DNA of 64,000 nt from the NCBI RefSeq assembly GCF_005885635.1, contig NZ_VATY01000006.1, forward strand, positions 1 through 64,000, written 5' to 3'. This document shows, one piece after another, positions 33,302 to 41,564 of the stretch. Numbering within the stretch: the stretch's first letter is position 1; each line of letters opens with the position of its first letter. The stretch is from Maribacter algarum (ex Zhang et al. 2020). Lineage in GTDB: Bacteria; Bacteroidota; Bacteroidia; Flavobacteriales; Flavobacteriaceae. The translations under genes were made by a program, and so were the position numbers. Under the pieces are notes generated by a model that made no database searches, was not told the origin of the DNA, and saw nothing but the letters and a program-made list of their open reading frames with translations.

Positions 33302-34665
33302 TATTTCCCTATTTTCTTGAGTTTATTGTAAAGTGTTTGTCGTGATATGCCCAATTGTTCAGCTGCAGCACTATAATTGCCGTCATTTTGATTTAGCGCT
33401 TTTGTTATCATCAATAATTCCATTTCCTCCAATGTACTTGGGCCTTTTTCTGAGACGATTGTACCTTTTACCTCTAAAAGAAAGTCGGTTGGTTTCAACA
33501 CATTTCCTTCGGAAAGTATAACGGCTCGTTCCATAGTATGAAGCAATTCCCGTATGTTACCTGGCCATTTATATCCCATTAATTTCTCTTGGGCCGCTTG
33601 ATTCATTCGAAGTCCTTGTTTACCATATTTATTTACAAACTTGTTCAAGTAAAAATCTGCCAATACTAGAATATCCCCTTCGCGTTCACGCAAAGGGGGC
33701 ACCTCAACTTGAATCGTATTTATTCGGTACAACAAATCTTCACGGAAAAGTCCGTCGGCAACCATTTTATCCAAATTTTCATTTGTTGCACAAATGAGAC
33801 GAATGTCGACAGGAATAGATTTATTCGAACCAACACGAACAATGGTTTTATTTTGAATAGCGGATAATAGTTTTGCCTGAGTCTGTAAAGACAAATTACC
33901 GATTTCATCCAAAAACAAAGTTCCTCCATTTGCCGCCTCAAACTTACCAGCACGATCTTCTTTGGCATCAGTAAATGAACCTTTGGAATGTCCGAATAGC
34001 TCACTTTCAAAAAGGTTTTCTGAAATGGAACCCATATCAACTGGGATAAAAACCTCATTTTTCCGGATGGAAGAACCATGAAGCTCTCTGGCAATCAGCT
34101 CTTTTCCTGTCCCGTTTTCTCCAGTTACCAGTACATTGACATCAGTTTTAGCTACTTTACTTACCAATTTAAGAACGGAATTCAGTGCTTTTGAATTCCC
34201 TACGATGTAATTTTTATTCTGATTGATAACCTGTTTCAGATTATCTTCCTTCTGTTTTAGTTTTTTGATTTCCTTTCGTGATTTGCGTAACTCATAAGCA
34301 GATTTTACAGTCGCGAGCAATTTATCATTATTCCAAGGTTTTAGTACAAAGTCGGTCGCTCCTTCCTTTAAAGCTTTAACGGCAAGGTCAACGGCACCGT
34401 AGGCAGTCATCATTATTACAGAAATCTGAGGTGCTTTTTTTCGAATTTCCCTTAACCAAAAAAGGCCTTCATTACCCGTATTCACCCCGGCTGAGAAATT
34501 CATGTCTAAAAGTACAATGTCAAAATCAGTCAAATCAGGAAAAGAAGAAATCTGATTAGGATTGGAAATCGTTTTAACAGTCTTGTACTCAAATTGCAAC
34601 AGAATTTCTAGTGCGCTTAATACACTTTTGTTGTCATCGATGACCAGAATTTTTGAGTCTAACAT
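33301..34665 (-). CDS. NtrC-type sigma-54-dependent response regulator
   Basis: A 454-residue enhancer-binding regulator. It has a receiver domain with Asp54 (IVLLDMN) and Lys109, then an AAA+ domain with Walker A GENGTGKE (182-189), sigma-54 contact loop GSFTDA (229-234, canonical GAFTGA) and Walker [10 protein letters not shown]. It ends in a Fis-type helix-turn-helix ([23 protein letters not shown]). It activates RNA polymerase carrying sigma-54. The divergent export locus has candidate sigma-54 promoters with matching upstream sites, making it the likely target. The loop substitution is a variant whose effect on activation I cannot judge. Confidence 0.92.
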   Translation of the reverse strand: MLDSKILVIDDNKSVLSALEILLQFEYKTVKTISNPNQISSFPDLTDFDIVLLDMNFSAGVNTGNEGLFWLREIRKKAPQISVIMMTAYGAVDLAVKALKEGATDFVLKPWNNDKLLATVKSAYELRKSRKEIKKLKQKEDNLKQVINQNKNYIVGNSKALNSVLKLVSKVAKTDVNVLVTGENGTGKELIARELHGSSIRKNEVFIPVDMGSISENLFESELFGHSKGSFTDAKEDRAGKFEAANGGTLFLDEIGNLSLQTQAKLLSAIQNKTIVRVGSNKSIPVDIRLICATNENLDKMVADGLFREDLLYRINTIQVEVPPLREREGDILVLADFYLNKFVNKYGKQGLRMNQAAQEKLMGYKWPGNIRELLHTMERAVILSEGNVLKPTDFLLEVKGTIVSEKGPSTLEEMELLMITKALNQNDGNYSAAAEQLGISRQTLYNKLKKIGK

Positions 34666-34829
34666 AAAATTGAATTGTAGTTATCTGTCGGTAACAAAAA
34701 ATATTCCACGAATAGCATTTGAAATCATTGTTGACAAAAGATGCCGAATTCAGTGGGTTCAAACTGGTTTTTAAAACTACAACAAGAAAAGATTAAATTT
34801 TAACAAGTGTCCATTTTTTTGACAATATA

Positions 34830-34846
34830 TGTATAACTATTTTACA
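34830..34846. promoter_or_regulatory. Candidate enhancer site of the NtrC-type regulator, copy 1
   Basis: TGTATAACTATTTTACA is a near-palindrome closely matching the site at 59309. It begins exactly 80 bases before the minus-24 box, the right range for a sigma-54 activator bound upstream and looping to the polymerase. Confidence 0.7.
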
Positions 34847-34909
34847 CTTACACACTCATTGACAAAGACGATTATTTTTAAAGCAATGAAAATCAAATAG
34901 TTATATTCT

Positions 34910-34925
34910 TGGCATGTAAATCGCA
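34910..34925 (+). promoter_or_regulatory. Candidate sigma-54 promoter of the export locus
   Basis: TGGCATGTAAATCGCA fits TGGCAYR-N4-TTGCW with one mismatch in the minus-12 box and correct GG-GC spacing. Transcription would start near 34936, which rules out a TTG start at 34932 and supports the ATG at 34950. Confidence 0.75.
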
Positions 34926-34949
34926 AACAGTTTGGCATATCAATATATC

Positions 34950-36296
34950 ATGAATTTAAAATTGACATTTCAACTTATTTTCTTTTCCCTTTTAGGGTCA
35001 AGTCTTTTTTCGCAAGAGAAATGGACCTTAGATGAATGCGTTGCCCATGCGATTGAGCATAACCTTCAACTAAAGGATTTTAAGTATACTTCCGATTCTG
35101 GTAGGGAGACTTATAGACAATCTATTCGAAATCTATTGCCCAATGTGAACGCAGGCACTAGCTACACTGTCAATTTTGGGCGAAGTACTGACCCTTTTAC
35201 AAATGACGTTGTGACCACAGAGTTTTTCTCTAATCCATTTTCACTTGACGGATTTATAGATTTATTCCAAGGCTTTCAAAAAATGAATTCTATTAAAGCA
35301 TCGAAGTTTTTGTATAAAGCGCTTAGTGAAGAAACGTTGCAGCAAAAATATCTTTTGGCTTTTCGGGTAATGGAAGCATTTAACAACATACGGTTTTTTG
35401 AAGGACTGGTAAAAATTTCCAAAGAGCAATTGGAAGTTTCAAAAACTAATTATCAGCTAGTCGAAAAACAAATTGAATTAGGATTAATGGCTGGGGCAGA
35501 TTTATACGAAGCAAAGTCGGCTTTGTTAGGAGATGAACTAAACCTGACACAAAGTGAAAATCAATTGGCAGCCGCTAAATTGGCTTTGATCCAGGAGATG
35601 AATTTAGAAAACGTATCAGATATAGCCATTCAGTCTGAGCTGGAAGAAATACAGATGGTTGAAAATGAAATGGAGATGAAATCGGATTCAGTATATTCTA
35701 AAGCAAGGGAATTTTTACCCCTAATCATGGCACAGGAACTTCGGGCAAAAGCTGCTAAAAAACAAGTTGCAGTTTCTCGAGGAAGGTTATATCCGTCATT
35801 ATCAATGTTTGCAGGAATTGGAACCGGTTATTTTGAGACCACACGAGATTCACTTAATAATACGCTTCCCTTCCGCGAGCAGTTCAGAGATAACACTTCC
35901 CGGTTTATAGGAGTTCGATTAAATGTTCCTATTAGTAATGGATGGTCTGCACGTTCTCAAGTAAAGCAAGCAAAAATTGAAAAGCTTCGAGCAGAAAATA
36001 ATTTGAAAGTACAGGAGCAGGTACTTTTTCAAACCATTCAACAATTGGTTCAAGAATATAATTCGTTGCAGGTGGAAATCAATCAGAGCAACCAAAATAT
36101 GGAAGCGCAACGTTTGGCATTCACCATTGCTCAAAAGCGATATGAGAAAGGGATGATCAATGGAATCGAATTATTTACAGCAAAAAATCTTTTTGCAAAT
36201 GCGCAGAATTCGAACCTACAGGTACAGTTGCGGTCAGAAGTGAATAAGTGTACTTTGGACTTTTATCGAGGACTACCTGTTTTTAATATAAACTAG
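34950..36296 (+). CDS. TolC-family outer-membrane protein of the ABC locus
   Basis: A 448-residue outer-membrane factor with signal MNLKLTFQLIFFSLLGSSLFSQ. It has the usual two repeats of helical barrel and strands (WTLDECVAHAIEHNLQLKDF, YQLVEKQIELGLMAGADLYEAKSALLGDELNLTQSENQLAAAKLALI; later AQKRYEKGMINGIELFTAKNLFANAQ). It heads the sigma-54-controlled export locus and should be the exit channel for the adaptor at 36471. The start follows from the promoter position and the signal peptide. It is more like Bacteroidota TolC-type proteins of MacAB systems than the RND-linked TolC at 28084. Confidence 0.9.
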   Translation: MNLKLTFQLIFFSLLGSSLFSQEKWTLDECVAHAIEHNLQLKDFKYTSDSGRETYRQSIRNLLPNVNAGTSYTVNFGRSTDPFTNDVVTTEFFSNPFSLDGFIDLFQGFQKMNSIKASKFLYKALSEETLQQKYLLAFRVMEAFNNIRFFEGLVKISKEQLEVSKTNYQLVEKQIELGLMAGADLYEAKSALLGDELNLTQSENQLAAAKLALIQEMNLENVSDIAIQSELEEIQMVENEMEMKSDSVYSKAREFLPLIMAQELRAKAAKKQVAVSRGRLYPSLSMFAGIGTGYFETTRDSLNNTLPFREQFRDNTSRFIGVRLNVPISNGWSARSQVKQAKIEKLRAENNLKVQEQVLFQTIQQLVQEYNSLQVEINQSNQNMEAQRLAFTIAQKRYEKGMINGIELFTAKNLFANAQNSNLQVQLRSEVNKCTLDFYRGLPVFNIN

Positions 36297-36298
36297 AA

Positions 36299-36421
36299 AT
36301 GAAAGAGGCAAGAACTATACTACGGAATGATATTGCAGAGAGATATGAAATTCAAAATATGAAATTTGAATTGAGATTGTGCAATACCAGAATTAATAAA
36401 AGATATAATTCTAGGGCTTAA
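36299..36421 (+). CDS. Possible 40-residue open frame after TolC
   Basis: An ATG two bases after the TolC stop opens a 40-codon frame (MKEARTILRNDIAERYEIQN and on, ending YNSRA). It is hydrophilic and Arg-rich, and I recognise no relative. Its position, directly coupled to the preceding stop, permits translation, but composition alone does not show it is real. The remainder of the 174-base gap to the adaptor gene holds only the short GAAC/GTTC repeats near 36422-36442. Confidence 0.25.
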   Translation: MKEARTILRNDIAERYEIQNMKFELRLCNTRINKRYNSRA

Positions 36422-36470
36422 GAACAAAAAAGTTCAAAAGAACCTATACTAATAAAGAATAATACAAAAG

Positions 36471-37721
36471 ATGGACATACAACTCGAAAAGAAAAAAGGA
36501 CTAAGACCTAAGCATTATGGTTATATCGCTTTAGGCGTGTTGGTTCTGTTTGTGGGTTATCAATTGCTTTTTAACACTTCCGTTTCCACTTTTAGAACAG
36601 AAAAGGAAAAGCTTTCAATAGCAGCCGTAACAGCTGGCAAGTTTGACGACTACATTACCATTACAGGAAATGTTGCCCCAATTACAACCATTTATATGGA
36701 TGCTTACGAAGGTGGCCGTGTAACTGAGAAATTGATTGAAGAAGGAACCATGGTCAAGAAAGGTGATATTATTCTCAAACTAGAGAACATTAACCTTTAT
36801 GAGCAGATTTTAAACAGCGAAAGTAATTTGGCCCTTAAGCAAAATGATCTTCGATCAACTAGATTAAATTTCGATTCGAGACAAGTAGAAGGGCGTCGTT
36901 CATTAGCTACAGCCAGTACTGATTTACAGCGCTTAAAAAGAAATTATGAACAGAATCAAGCTCTTTTTGATGAAGAATTGATTTCGAAGGAGGTATATCA
37001 ATTGTCAAAAGAGAATTATGAGCTATCGCAACAACAATATGATATTGTGAAAGCACAAACGGAAACCGATGATGAACTTCGAAAAACTTCATTGACTGGA
37101 CTTGACACCGATTTGGCCAGAATGCAAAAGACGCTCGGTATGGTGTATCAACGCCTTGATCATTTGAATGTTAGGGCCCCGGCAGATGGGCAATTAGGGT
37201 TCTTAGATGCGGAAATTGGACAGAATATTACCCAAGGCCAGCGTATAGGGCAAGTAAATGTTTTGACTGATTATAAAATCGAAGCTGATATCGATGAGCA
37301 TTATATCGATCGCGTGAAAAGGGATTTAGTTGCAGTCTTAGAACGAAATGGAAATGAATTCCCATTAAGGGTGAGGAAAGTATATCCTGAGGTAAGAAAT
37401 GGAAGGTTTCGTGTAGATCTTGTATTTACTGAAAATAAACCTGAAACGATTCGTACTGGTCAAAGCTATAACATCAAGTTACAGCTCGGTGAGTCAAGTG
37501 ACGCCCTGTTACTCCCAAAAGGAAGCTTCTTTCAAAGTACAGGTGGCCAATGGATTTTCGTTGTCACCCCAGGTAGTGATGAAGCATTAAAGAGACCAAT
37601 AAGAATCGGGAAGCAAAACTCAAAATACTATGAGGTTTTAGAAGGATTGGATGCAGGAGAACAAGTAATTACCAGCAATTATGATTCCTTTGGTGAAGCA
37701 GAAAGGATAGTACTTAAATAA
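36471..37721 (+). CDS. HlyD/MacA-type periplasmic adaptor
   Basis: A 416-residue membrane-fusion protein anchored by one N-terminal helix (HYGYIALGVLVLFVGYQLLF). It has the first lipoyl half (ITITGNVAPITTIYMDAYEGGRV), a long coiled-coil hairpin (about residues 105-210, with LNSESNLALKQNDLRSTRLNFDSRQVEGRR), and the second lipoyl half (VRAPADGQLGFLDAEIGQNI). The beta-barrel and membrane-proximal domain follow. It should link the TolC at 34950 to the inner-membrane permease(s). Only one adaptor is present for ten permeases. Confidence 0.9.
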   Translation: MDIQLEKKKGLRPKHYGYIALGVLVLFVGYQLLFNTSVSTFRTEKEKLSIAAVTAGKFDDYITITGNVAPITTIYMDAYEGGRVTEKLIEEGTMVKKGDIILKLENINLYEQILNSESNLALKQNDLRSTRLNFDSRQVEGRRSLATASTDLQRLKRNYEQNQALFDEELISKEVYQLSKENYELSQQQYDIVKAQTETDDELRKTSLTGLDTDLARMQKTLGMVYQRLDHLNVRAPADGQLGFLDAEIGQNITQGQRIGQVNVLTDYKIEADIDEHYIDRVKRDLVAVLERNGNEFPLRVRKVYPEVRNGRFRVDLVFTENKPETIRTGQSYNIKLQLGESSDALLLPKGSFFQSTGGQWIFVVTPGSDEALKRPIRIGKQNSKYYEVLEGLDAGEQVITSNYDSFGEAERIVLK

Positions 37722-37734
37722 AATTTCTAAAAAC

Positions 37735-37763
37735 TGTCACACCGGGCGAAGTTCGGATGTCAT
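37735..37763. repeat. Intergenic REP-like hairpin
   Basis: ACACCG pairs with CGGATGT (one bulged A) around a GGCGAAGTT loop, inside TGTCACACCGGGCGAAGTTC. The sequence resembles dispersed extragenic palindromes that I recall from flavobacterial genomes. It separates the adaptor and ATPase genes and might adjust mRNA stability between them. Confidence 0.5.
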
Positions 37764-37792
37764 TATTATAAATACGTAAAATCAATCAAGAA

Positions 37793-38488
37793 ATGATAAC
37801 AATTAAAAACCTTAAAAAGAGCTTTAGAACCGAGGAGGTAGAAACCTTGGCACTGAACAATGTCAATCTAACTGTTGAGGAAGGGGAATTTACCGCAATC
37901 ATGGGGCCTTCTGGTTGTGGTAAATCTACCCTTTTGAATATCATAGGAATGCTGGATAACCCAACTGAAGGTAGTTACAATTTTGCAGGCAATGAAGTCG
38001 GCGGACTCAAAGAAAGCCAACGCACACAACTGCGCAAAGGGAATCTAGGTTTTGTATTCCAAAGCTTTAACCTAATTGACGAATTAACAGTTTTTGAAAA
38101 TGTTGAACTGCCTTTGATTTACTTAAAAATGGGCAAGGCAGAGCGTAAGGAAAAAGTCATGAAAGTATTGGAACGAATGAAAATAGCACATCGCGAAAAA
38201 CACTTTCCACAGCAACTTTCAGGAGGTCAACAGCAACGTGTTGCTATTTCAAGAGCAGTGGTAACCAATCCTAAATTGATACTCGCGGATGAGCCAACGG
38301 GTAATTTGGATTCCAAAAACGGAATTGAAGTTATGAATTTATTGACCGAGCTTAATCAAGAAGGAACAACGATTGTAATGGTGACACACTCCGATCGAGA
38401 TTCGCATTATGCACATCGAGTAGTGAATTTGTTCGATGGTCAAATTGTTACCGAAAGCCAGAATAGGGCAATCGGTGCTACAATGTAG
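37793..38488 (+). CDS. ABC transporter ATPase (MacB/LolD type)
   Basis: A 231-residue nucleotide-binding subunit with Walker A GPSGCGKST (residues about 39-47), Q-loop GFVFQSFNLI, signature LSGGQQQR, Walker B LILADEPTGNLDS and the switch VTHSD. The sequence places it in the MacB/LolD/FtsE-like branch that drives mechanotransmission by FtsX-type permeases rather than transmembrane import. It is the only ATPase gene in the locus. The ten permeases that follow have no ATPase domain, so either it serves all of them or some pair with ATPases elsewhere. Confidence 0.93.
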   Translation: MITIKNLKKSFRTEEVETLALNNVNLTVEEGEFTAIMGPSGCGKSTLLNIIGMLDNPTEGSYNFAGNEVGGLKESQRTQLRKGNLGFVFQSFNLIDELTVFENVELPLIYLKMGKAERKEKVMKVLERMKIAHREKHFPQQLSGGQQQRVAISRAVVTNPKLILADEPTGNLDSKNGIEVMNLLTELNQEGTTIVMVTHSDRDSHYAHRVVNLFDGQIVTESQNRAIGATM

Positions 38489-38547
38489 ACGGATAATCCC
38501 TTTAGGGAGAAGGTTTAGAGTTTATTCATCAATCAAAAATCTAAGTC

Positions 38548-39129
38548 ATGGTAAATCTAAAAAATCGAATCGCTAATAAAAAGGCAGGGTTCAAAAGTGC
38601 AGTTCTGCTCCTACTTATCGTAGTGCTCTCCTCTTTTACACTTCATCAAGATTCGGAGAGTAAAGTAGGTTTGGGTGAAATACCCGAATTCAACTCAATA
38701 TTTGTCTCAGGAGTAGCCAAAGTATTTTTTACACAAGAGGAAGCCAAGGAGATCACAATGAAACTTTCAGGTGATCCTTTTCCTCAAGTAATAAGAAAGG
38801 TTACAAATGGGAGATTAGAAATCTATACCGAAGGAGAGGCTAGAAATGAGGTTGTCGAGCTTTATGTGAGTAATCCAAACCTAGCATCTATTGTGGTAGC
38901 TGACAGAGCCGAATTTTATGTCACAAAAAGCATTACTGAAGAAAAACTAGAAATTACAGTGAGTGATTTTGGTGCGGCTACCCTTGAAGTAGATGTAAAA
39001 AAGGTATCTATTTACATGAATGGTGGTGATTTGCAGATTTCAGGAAAAACCAATGATCAGCAAATTAGAAAGTCTGGGGATAGCGATAGAGGAACCCTAG
39101 ATAATGAGGAACTTAAGGTCATCAACTAA
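38548..39129 (+). CDS. DUF2807 (GIN-domain) exported protein
   Basis: A 193-residue protein with an N-terminal hydrophobic segment (SAVLLLLIVVLSSFTLHQ) and a repetitive beta-rich body (FNSIFVSGVAKVFFTQEE, VTNGRLEIYTEG, VVELYVSNPNLASIVVADRAEFYVTKSI, KVSIYMNGGDLQISG). This pattern is characteristic of the DUF2807/GIN domain, a right-handed beta-helix-like fold of unknown function. It lies between the ATPase and the first permease, so it is probably part of the export system, perhaps at the outer membrane or in stress sensing. The C-terminal 30 residues are charged and probably disordered. Confidence 0.8.
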   Translation: MVNLKNRIANKKAGFKSAVLLLLIVVLSSFTLHQDSESKVGLGEIPEFNSIFVSGVAKVFFTQEEAKEITMKLSGDPFPQVIRKVTNGRLEIYTEGEARNEVVELYVSNPNLASIVVADRAEFYVTKSITEEKLEITVSDFGAATLEVDVKKVSIYMNGGDLQISGKTNDQQIRKSGDSDRGTLDNEELKVIN

Positions 39130-39140
39130 ATTCACAACTC

Positions 39141-41525
39141 ATGTTAAAGCACAATCTTTTAATAGCCTTCCGAAATTTCAAGAAGTATAAGAGTAGCTTT
39201 TTGATAAATATCATTGGGCTTTCTTCCGGACTTACCTGTGTGCTTTTTATTCTGCTTTGGGTAAAAGATGAGACAAGTTTTGACAAGTTTCATAAAAATG
39301 AAGGGCAGTTGTTTCAGTTAATAACAAATATGCCTTTGGATAATCAACTATTGACTTTAGAAAATAGTCCGTTTTTAGTTTCTGAAAATATAACCAAGGA
39401 ATTCCCAGAAGTAGAAGATGCTGCAGGAATAGGAGCTGATTTCTGTACCCCTAAGGGTATTTTTTCTGATGGAGATGTAAGTCAGGCTGCAACTGGCATT
39501 TTTGCGACTCCAAATTTCTTTGAAGTTTTTTCATTCCAGTTACTCGAAGGGAGTAAAGAGCAGGTATTATCGAATAAATATGGTCTTGCCATTTCTGAAA
39601 ACTTGGCTACCAAGCTGTTTGGGTCAAATAAAAATGCAATTGGTAAGTCGTTGGATTGGAATTATGAATGGTCGGATGGTGGCGGCGATGTCAAGCTTAC
39701 TGTATCAGGTGTTTTCAAAACTCCACCTAAAAACTCCACCTTACAATTTGAATATGTGGTACATTCTGATTTGCTTATCGATGATGATCGTAATGCAGGG
39801 GATTGGAACGGGCATTATGCGAAATCATTTATACTGCTCAAAGAAGGTACTGACATTGATAATTTTAATAAAAAAATAGAAGGATATTTAGTTAGCAAGA
39901 GAACAGCAGGTAAGTTCACTTTTAGTTCTTTTCTACAAAAATTTTCAGATCGATATTTAAAGAATCCATACGAAAATGGCATACAAGTTGGCGGGCGTAT
40001 CGAATATGTGAACCTATTCGTAATTATAGCCCTGTTCATTTTATTGATCGCATGCATCAACTTCATGAATTTGGCTACAGCTCAAGCGAGTAGAAAAATG
40101 AAGGAAGTTGGGGTAAAGAAGGCAGTTGGTGCAAATAGAGGCTCGCTGATCATTCAATATTTAAGCGAATCGGTTCTATTGTCCTTTATGTCATTGATTT
40201 TGGCTTTGATTCTTGTAATTCTACTATTGCCACAATTCAATGCATTGACTCAAAAATCAATTGAATTTACTTTGGAATGGCCCGAAATAATAGGTTTGGT
40301 TTCTATCGTGTTGGCTACCGGGTTAATTGCGGGTAGTTACCCTGCATTCCGTCTTTCGAGTTTTAAGCCAGTGGAGGTTTTAAAAGGGAAATTACCTACC
40401 TCTTTTGGAGAGTTTTGGATGAGAAAGGGTCTAGTGGTTTTTCAATTTACATTGTCTATTATTTTCATTATTGGAATTGTTGTTGTCAATAAACAAATAG
40501 AATTTACCCAGAAAAAAAACCTCGGTTATGAAAGGAGTAATGTGGTACGATTTACACTAGGAAGTAATAATAAGCACCCGGAAACCTTCTTGTCTGAAAT
40601 TAAGAATATTGCTGGTGTAGTTAATGTTGGTGCCATGAATGGAGACTTTTTAGATGGTCTTGACAATAATGGCGGCTGGTCATGGGACGGGCAGGAATCC
40701 AACAAAGGAATCTTGTTTCAAGCACCCCGACTTAGTTATAACGCTATCGAAACACTTGGCATGGAATTGCTAGCAGGACGGACTTTTTCCAAAGAGCGCA
40801 ACGATGATTTCAACAAAATCATAATCAATGAATCGGCTTTGAAATTAATGGGATTGGAAAACCCGATTGGCAAAATACTTGATAAGGGTGATACCCAAAA
40901 ACATGAAATAATTGGAGTTGTGAAAGACTTTCAATATGGTTCTATTCATAAAAAGGTCGAGCCACTCATTATCCGATTCAGGGAGTACGGTAGAGATATT
41001 ATGGTAAAAATAGCTAGTGGTACCGAACAGGAAACTTTGGCAAAATTGGAAGATTTATTCGCTGAGTTTAATCCTGGTTACCCCTTTGATTATTCATTCT
41101 TAGACAAAGATTATCAGGCTTTGTATAAAGCAGAAAGTAGGGTCGCCGATTTATCGAACTATTTTGGGATTTTGGCTATACTCATATCCTGTTTGGGACT
41201 TTTTGGACTGGCCACCTTTACCGCTGAACGAAGAGCTAAGGAAATTGGAATTCGAAAAATCCTAGGTTCATCTATAATGGGAATTGTTACAATGTTTTCA
41301 AGTGAATTCATGAAAATGGTATTCATAGCAATAGTAGTAGCTATACCCATTGGATACTGGGCTAGCTTAAGATGGCTGGAAAATTTTGGATACTCAATTG
41401 ATTTGCAGTGGTGGTATTTTGCTTTGGCAGGTCTTATTGCCATTTGTATTGCCATGTTCACGGTAAGTTTTCAAGCCATCAAGGCGGCAACCGTTAACCC
41501 AGTAAAAAGTTTACGTACAGAATGA
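39141..41525 (+). CDS. FtsX/MacB-type ABC permease, array member 1
   Basis: A 794-residue permease with two MacB periplasmic-core plus FtsX modules. TM1 is at about 20-42, followed by a first periplasmic domain. A three-helix FtsX block (about 285-410) starts FVIIALFILLIACINFMNLATAQ, with coupling motif KEVGVKKAVGA. A membrane helix near 430-450 (GLVVFQFTLSIIFIIGIVVV), a second periplasmic domain and a C-terminal FtsX block with KEIGIRKILGS complete it. It ends NPVKSLRTE. Two complete modules in one chain suggest it needs only a pair of ATPase subunits. The N-terminus (MLKHNLLIAFRNFKKYK) is the least like the array consensus. Confidence 0.92.
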   Translation: MLKHNLLIAFRNFKKYKSSFLINIIGLSSGLTCVLFILLWVKDETSFDKFHKNEGQLFQLITNMPLDNQLLTLENSPFLVSENITKEFPEVEDAAGIGADFCTPKGIFSDGDVSQAATGIFATPNFFEVFSFQLLEGSKEQVLSNKYGLAISENLATKLFGSNKNAIGKSLDWNYEWSDGGGDVKLTVSGVFKTPPKNSTLQFEYVVHSDLLIDDDRNAGDWNGHYAKSFILLKEGTDIDNFNKKIEGYLVSKRTAGKFTFSSFLQKFSDRYLKNPYENGIQVGGRIEYVNLFVIIALFILLIACINFMNLATAQASRKMKEVGVKKAVGANRGSLIIQYLSESVLLSFMSLILALILVILLLPQFNALTQKSIEFTLEWPEIIGLVSIVLATGLIAGSYPAFRLSSFKPVEVLKGKLPTSFGEFWMRKGLVVFQFTLSIIFIIGIVVVNKQIEFTQKKNLGYERSNVVRFTLGSNNKHPETFLSEIKNIAGVVNVGAMNGDFLDGLDNNGGWSWDGQESNKGILFQAPRLSYNAIETLGMELLAGRTFSKERNDDFNKIIINESALKLMGLENPIGKILDKGDTQKHEIIGVVKDFQYGSIHKKVEPLIIRFREYGRDIMVKIASGTEQETLAKLEDLFAEFNPGYPFDYSFLDKDYQALYKAESRVADLSNYFGILAILISCLGLFGLATFTAERRAKEIGIRKILGSSIMGIVTMFSSEFMKMVFIAIVVAIPIGYWASLRWLENFGYSIDLQWWYFALAGLIAICIAMFTVSFQAIKAATVNPVKSLRTE

Positions 41526-41564
41526 GATAGGAGAAGAATTCAATCAAATCAAGAAACGAAAATC

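Larger units (their letters stand above)
34666..34949. promoter_or_regulatory. Intergenic control region of the export locus
   Basis: This 284-base spacer lies between the divergent regulator gene and the TolC-type gene. It contains the 17-bp upstream site at 34830-34846, an ATAGTTA box at 34897-34903 and the sigma-54 promoter at 34910-34925. I see no clear vegetative promoter for the regulator. Confidence 0.7.

Noticed and set aside
34933-34953. Second TGGCAT (TTTGGCATATC) as another sigma-54 promoter
   Set aside because: No GC at the minus-12 spacing and it overlaps the start codon region.
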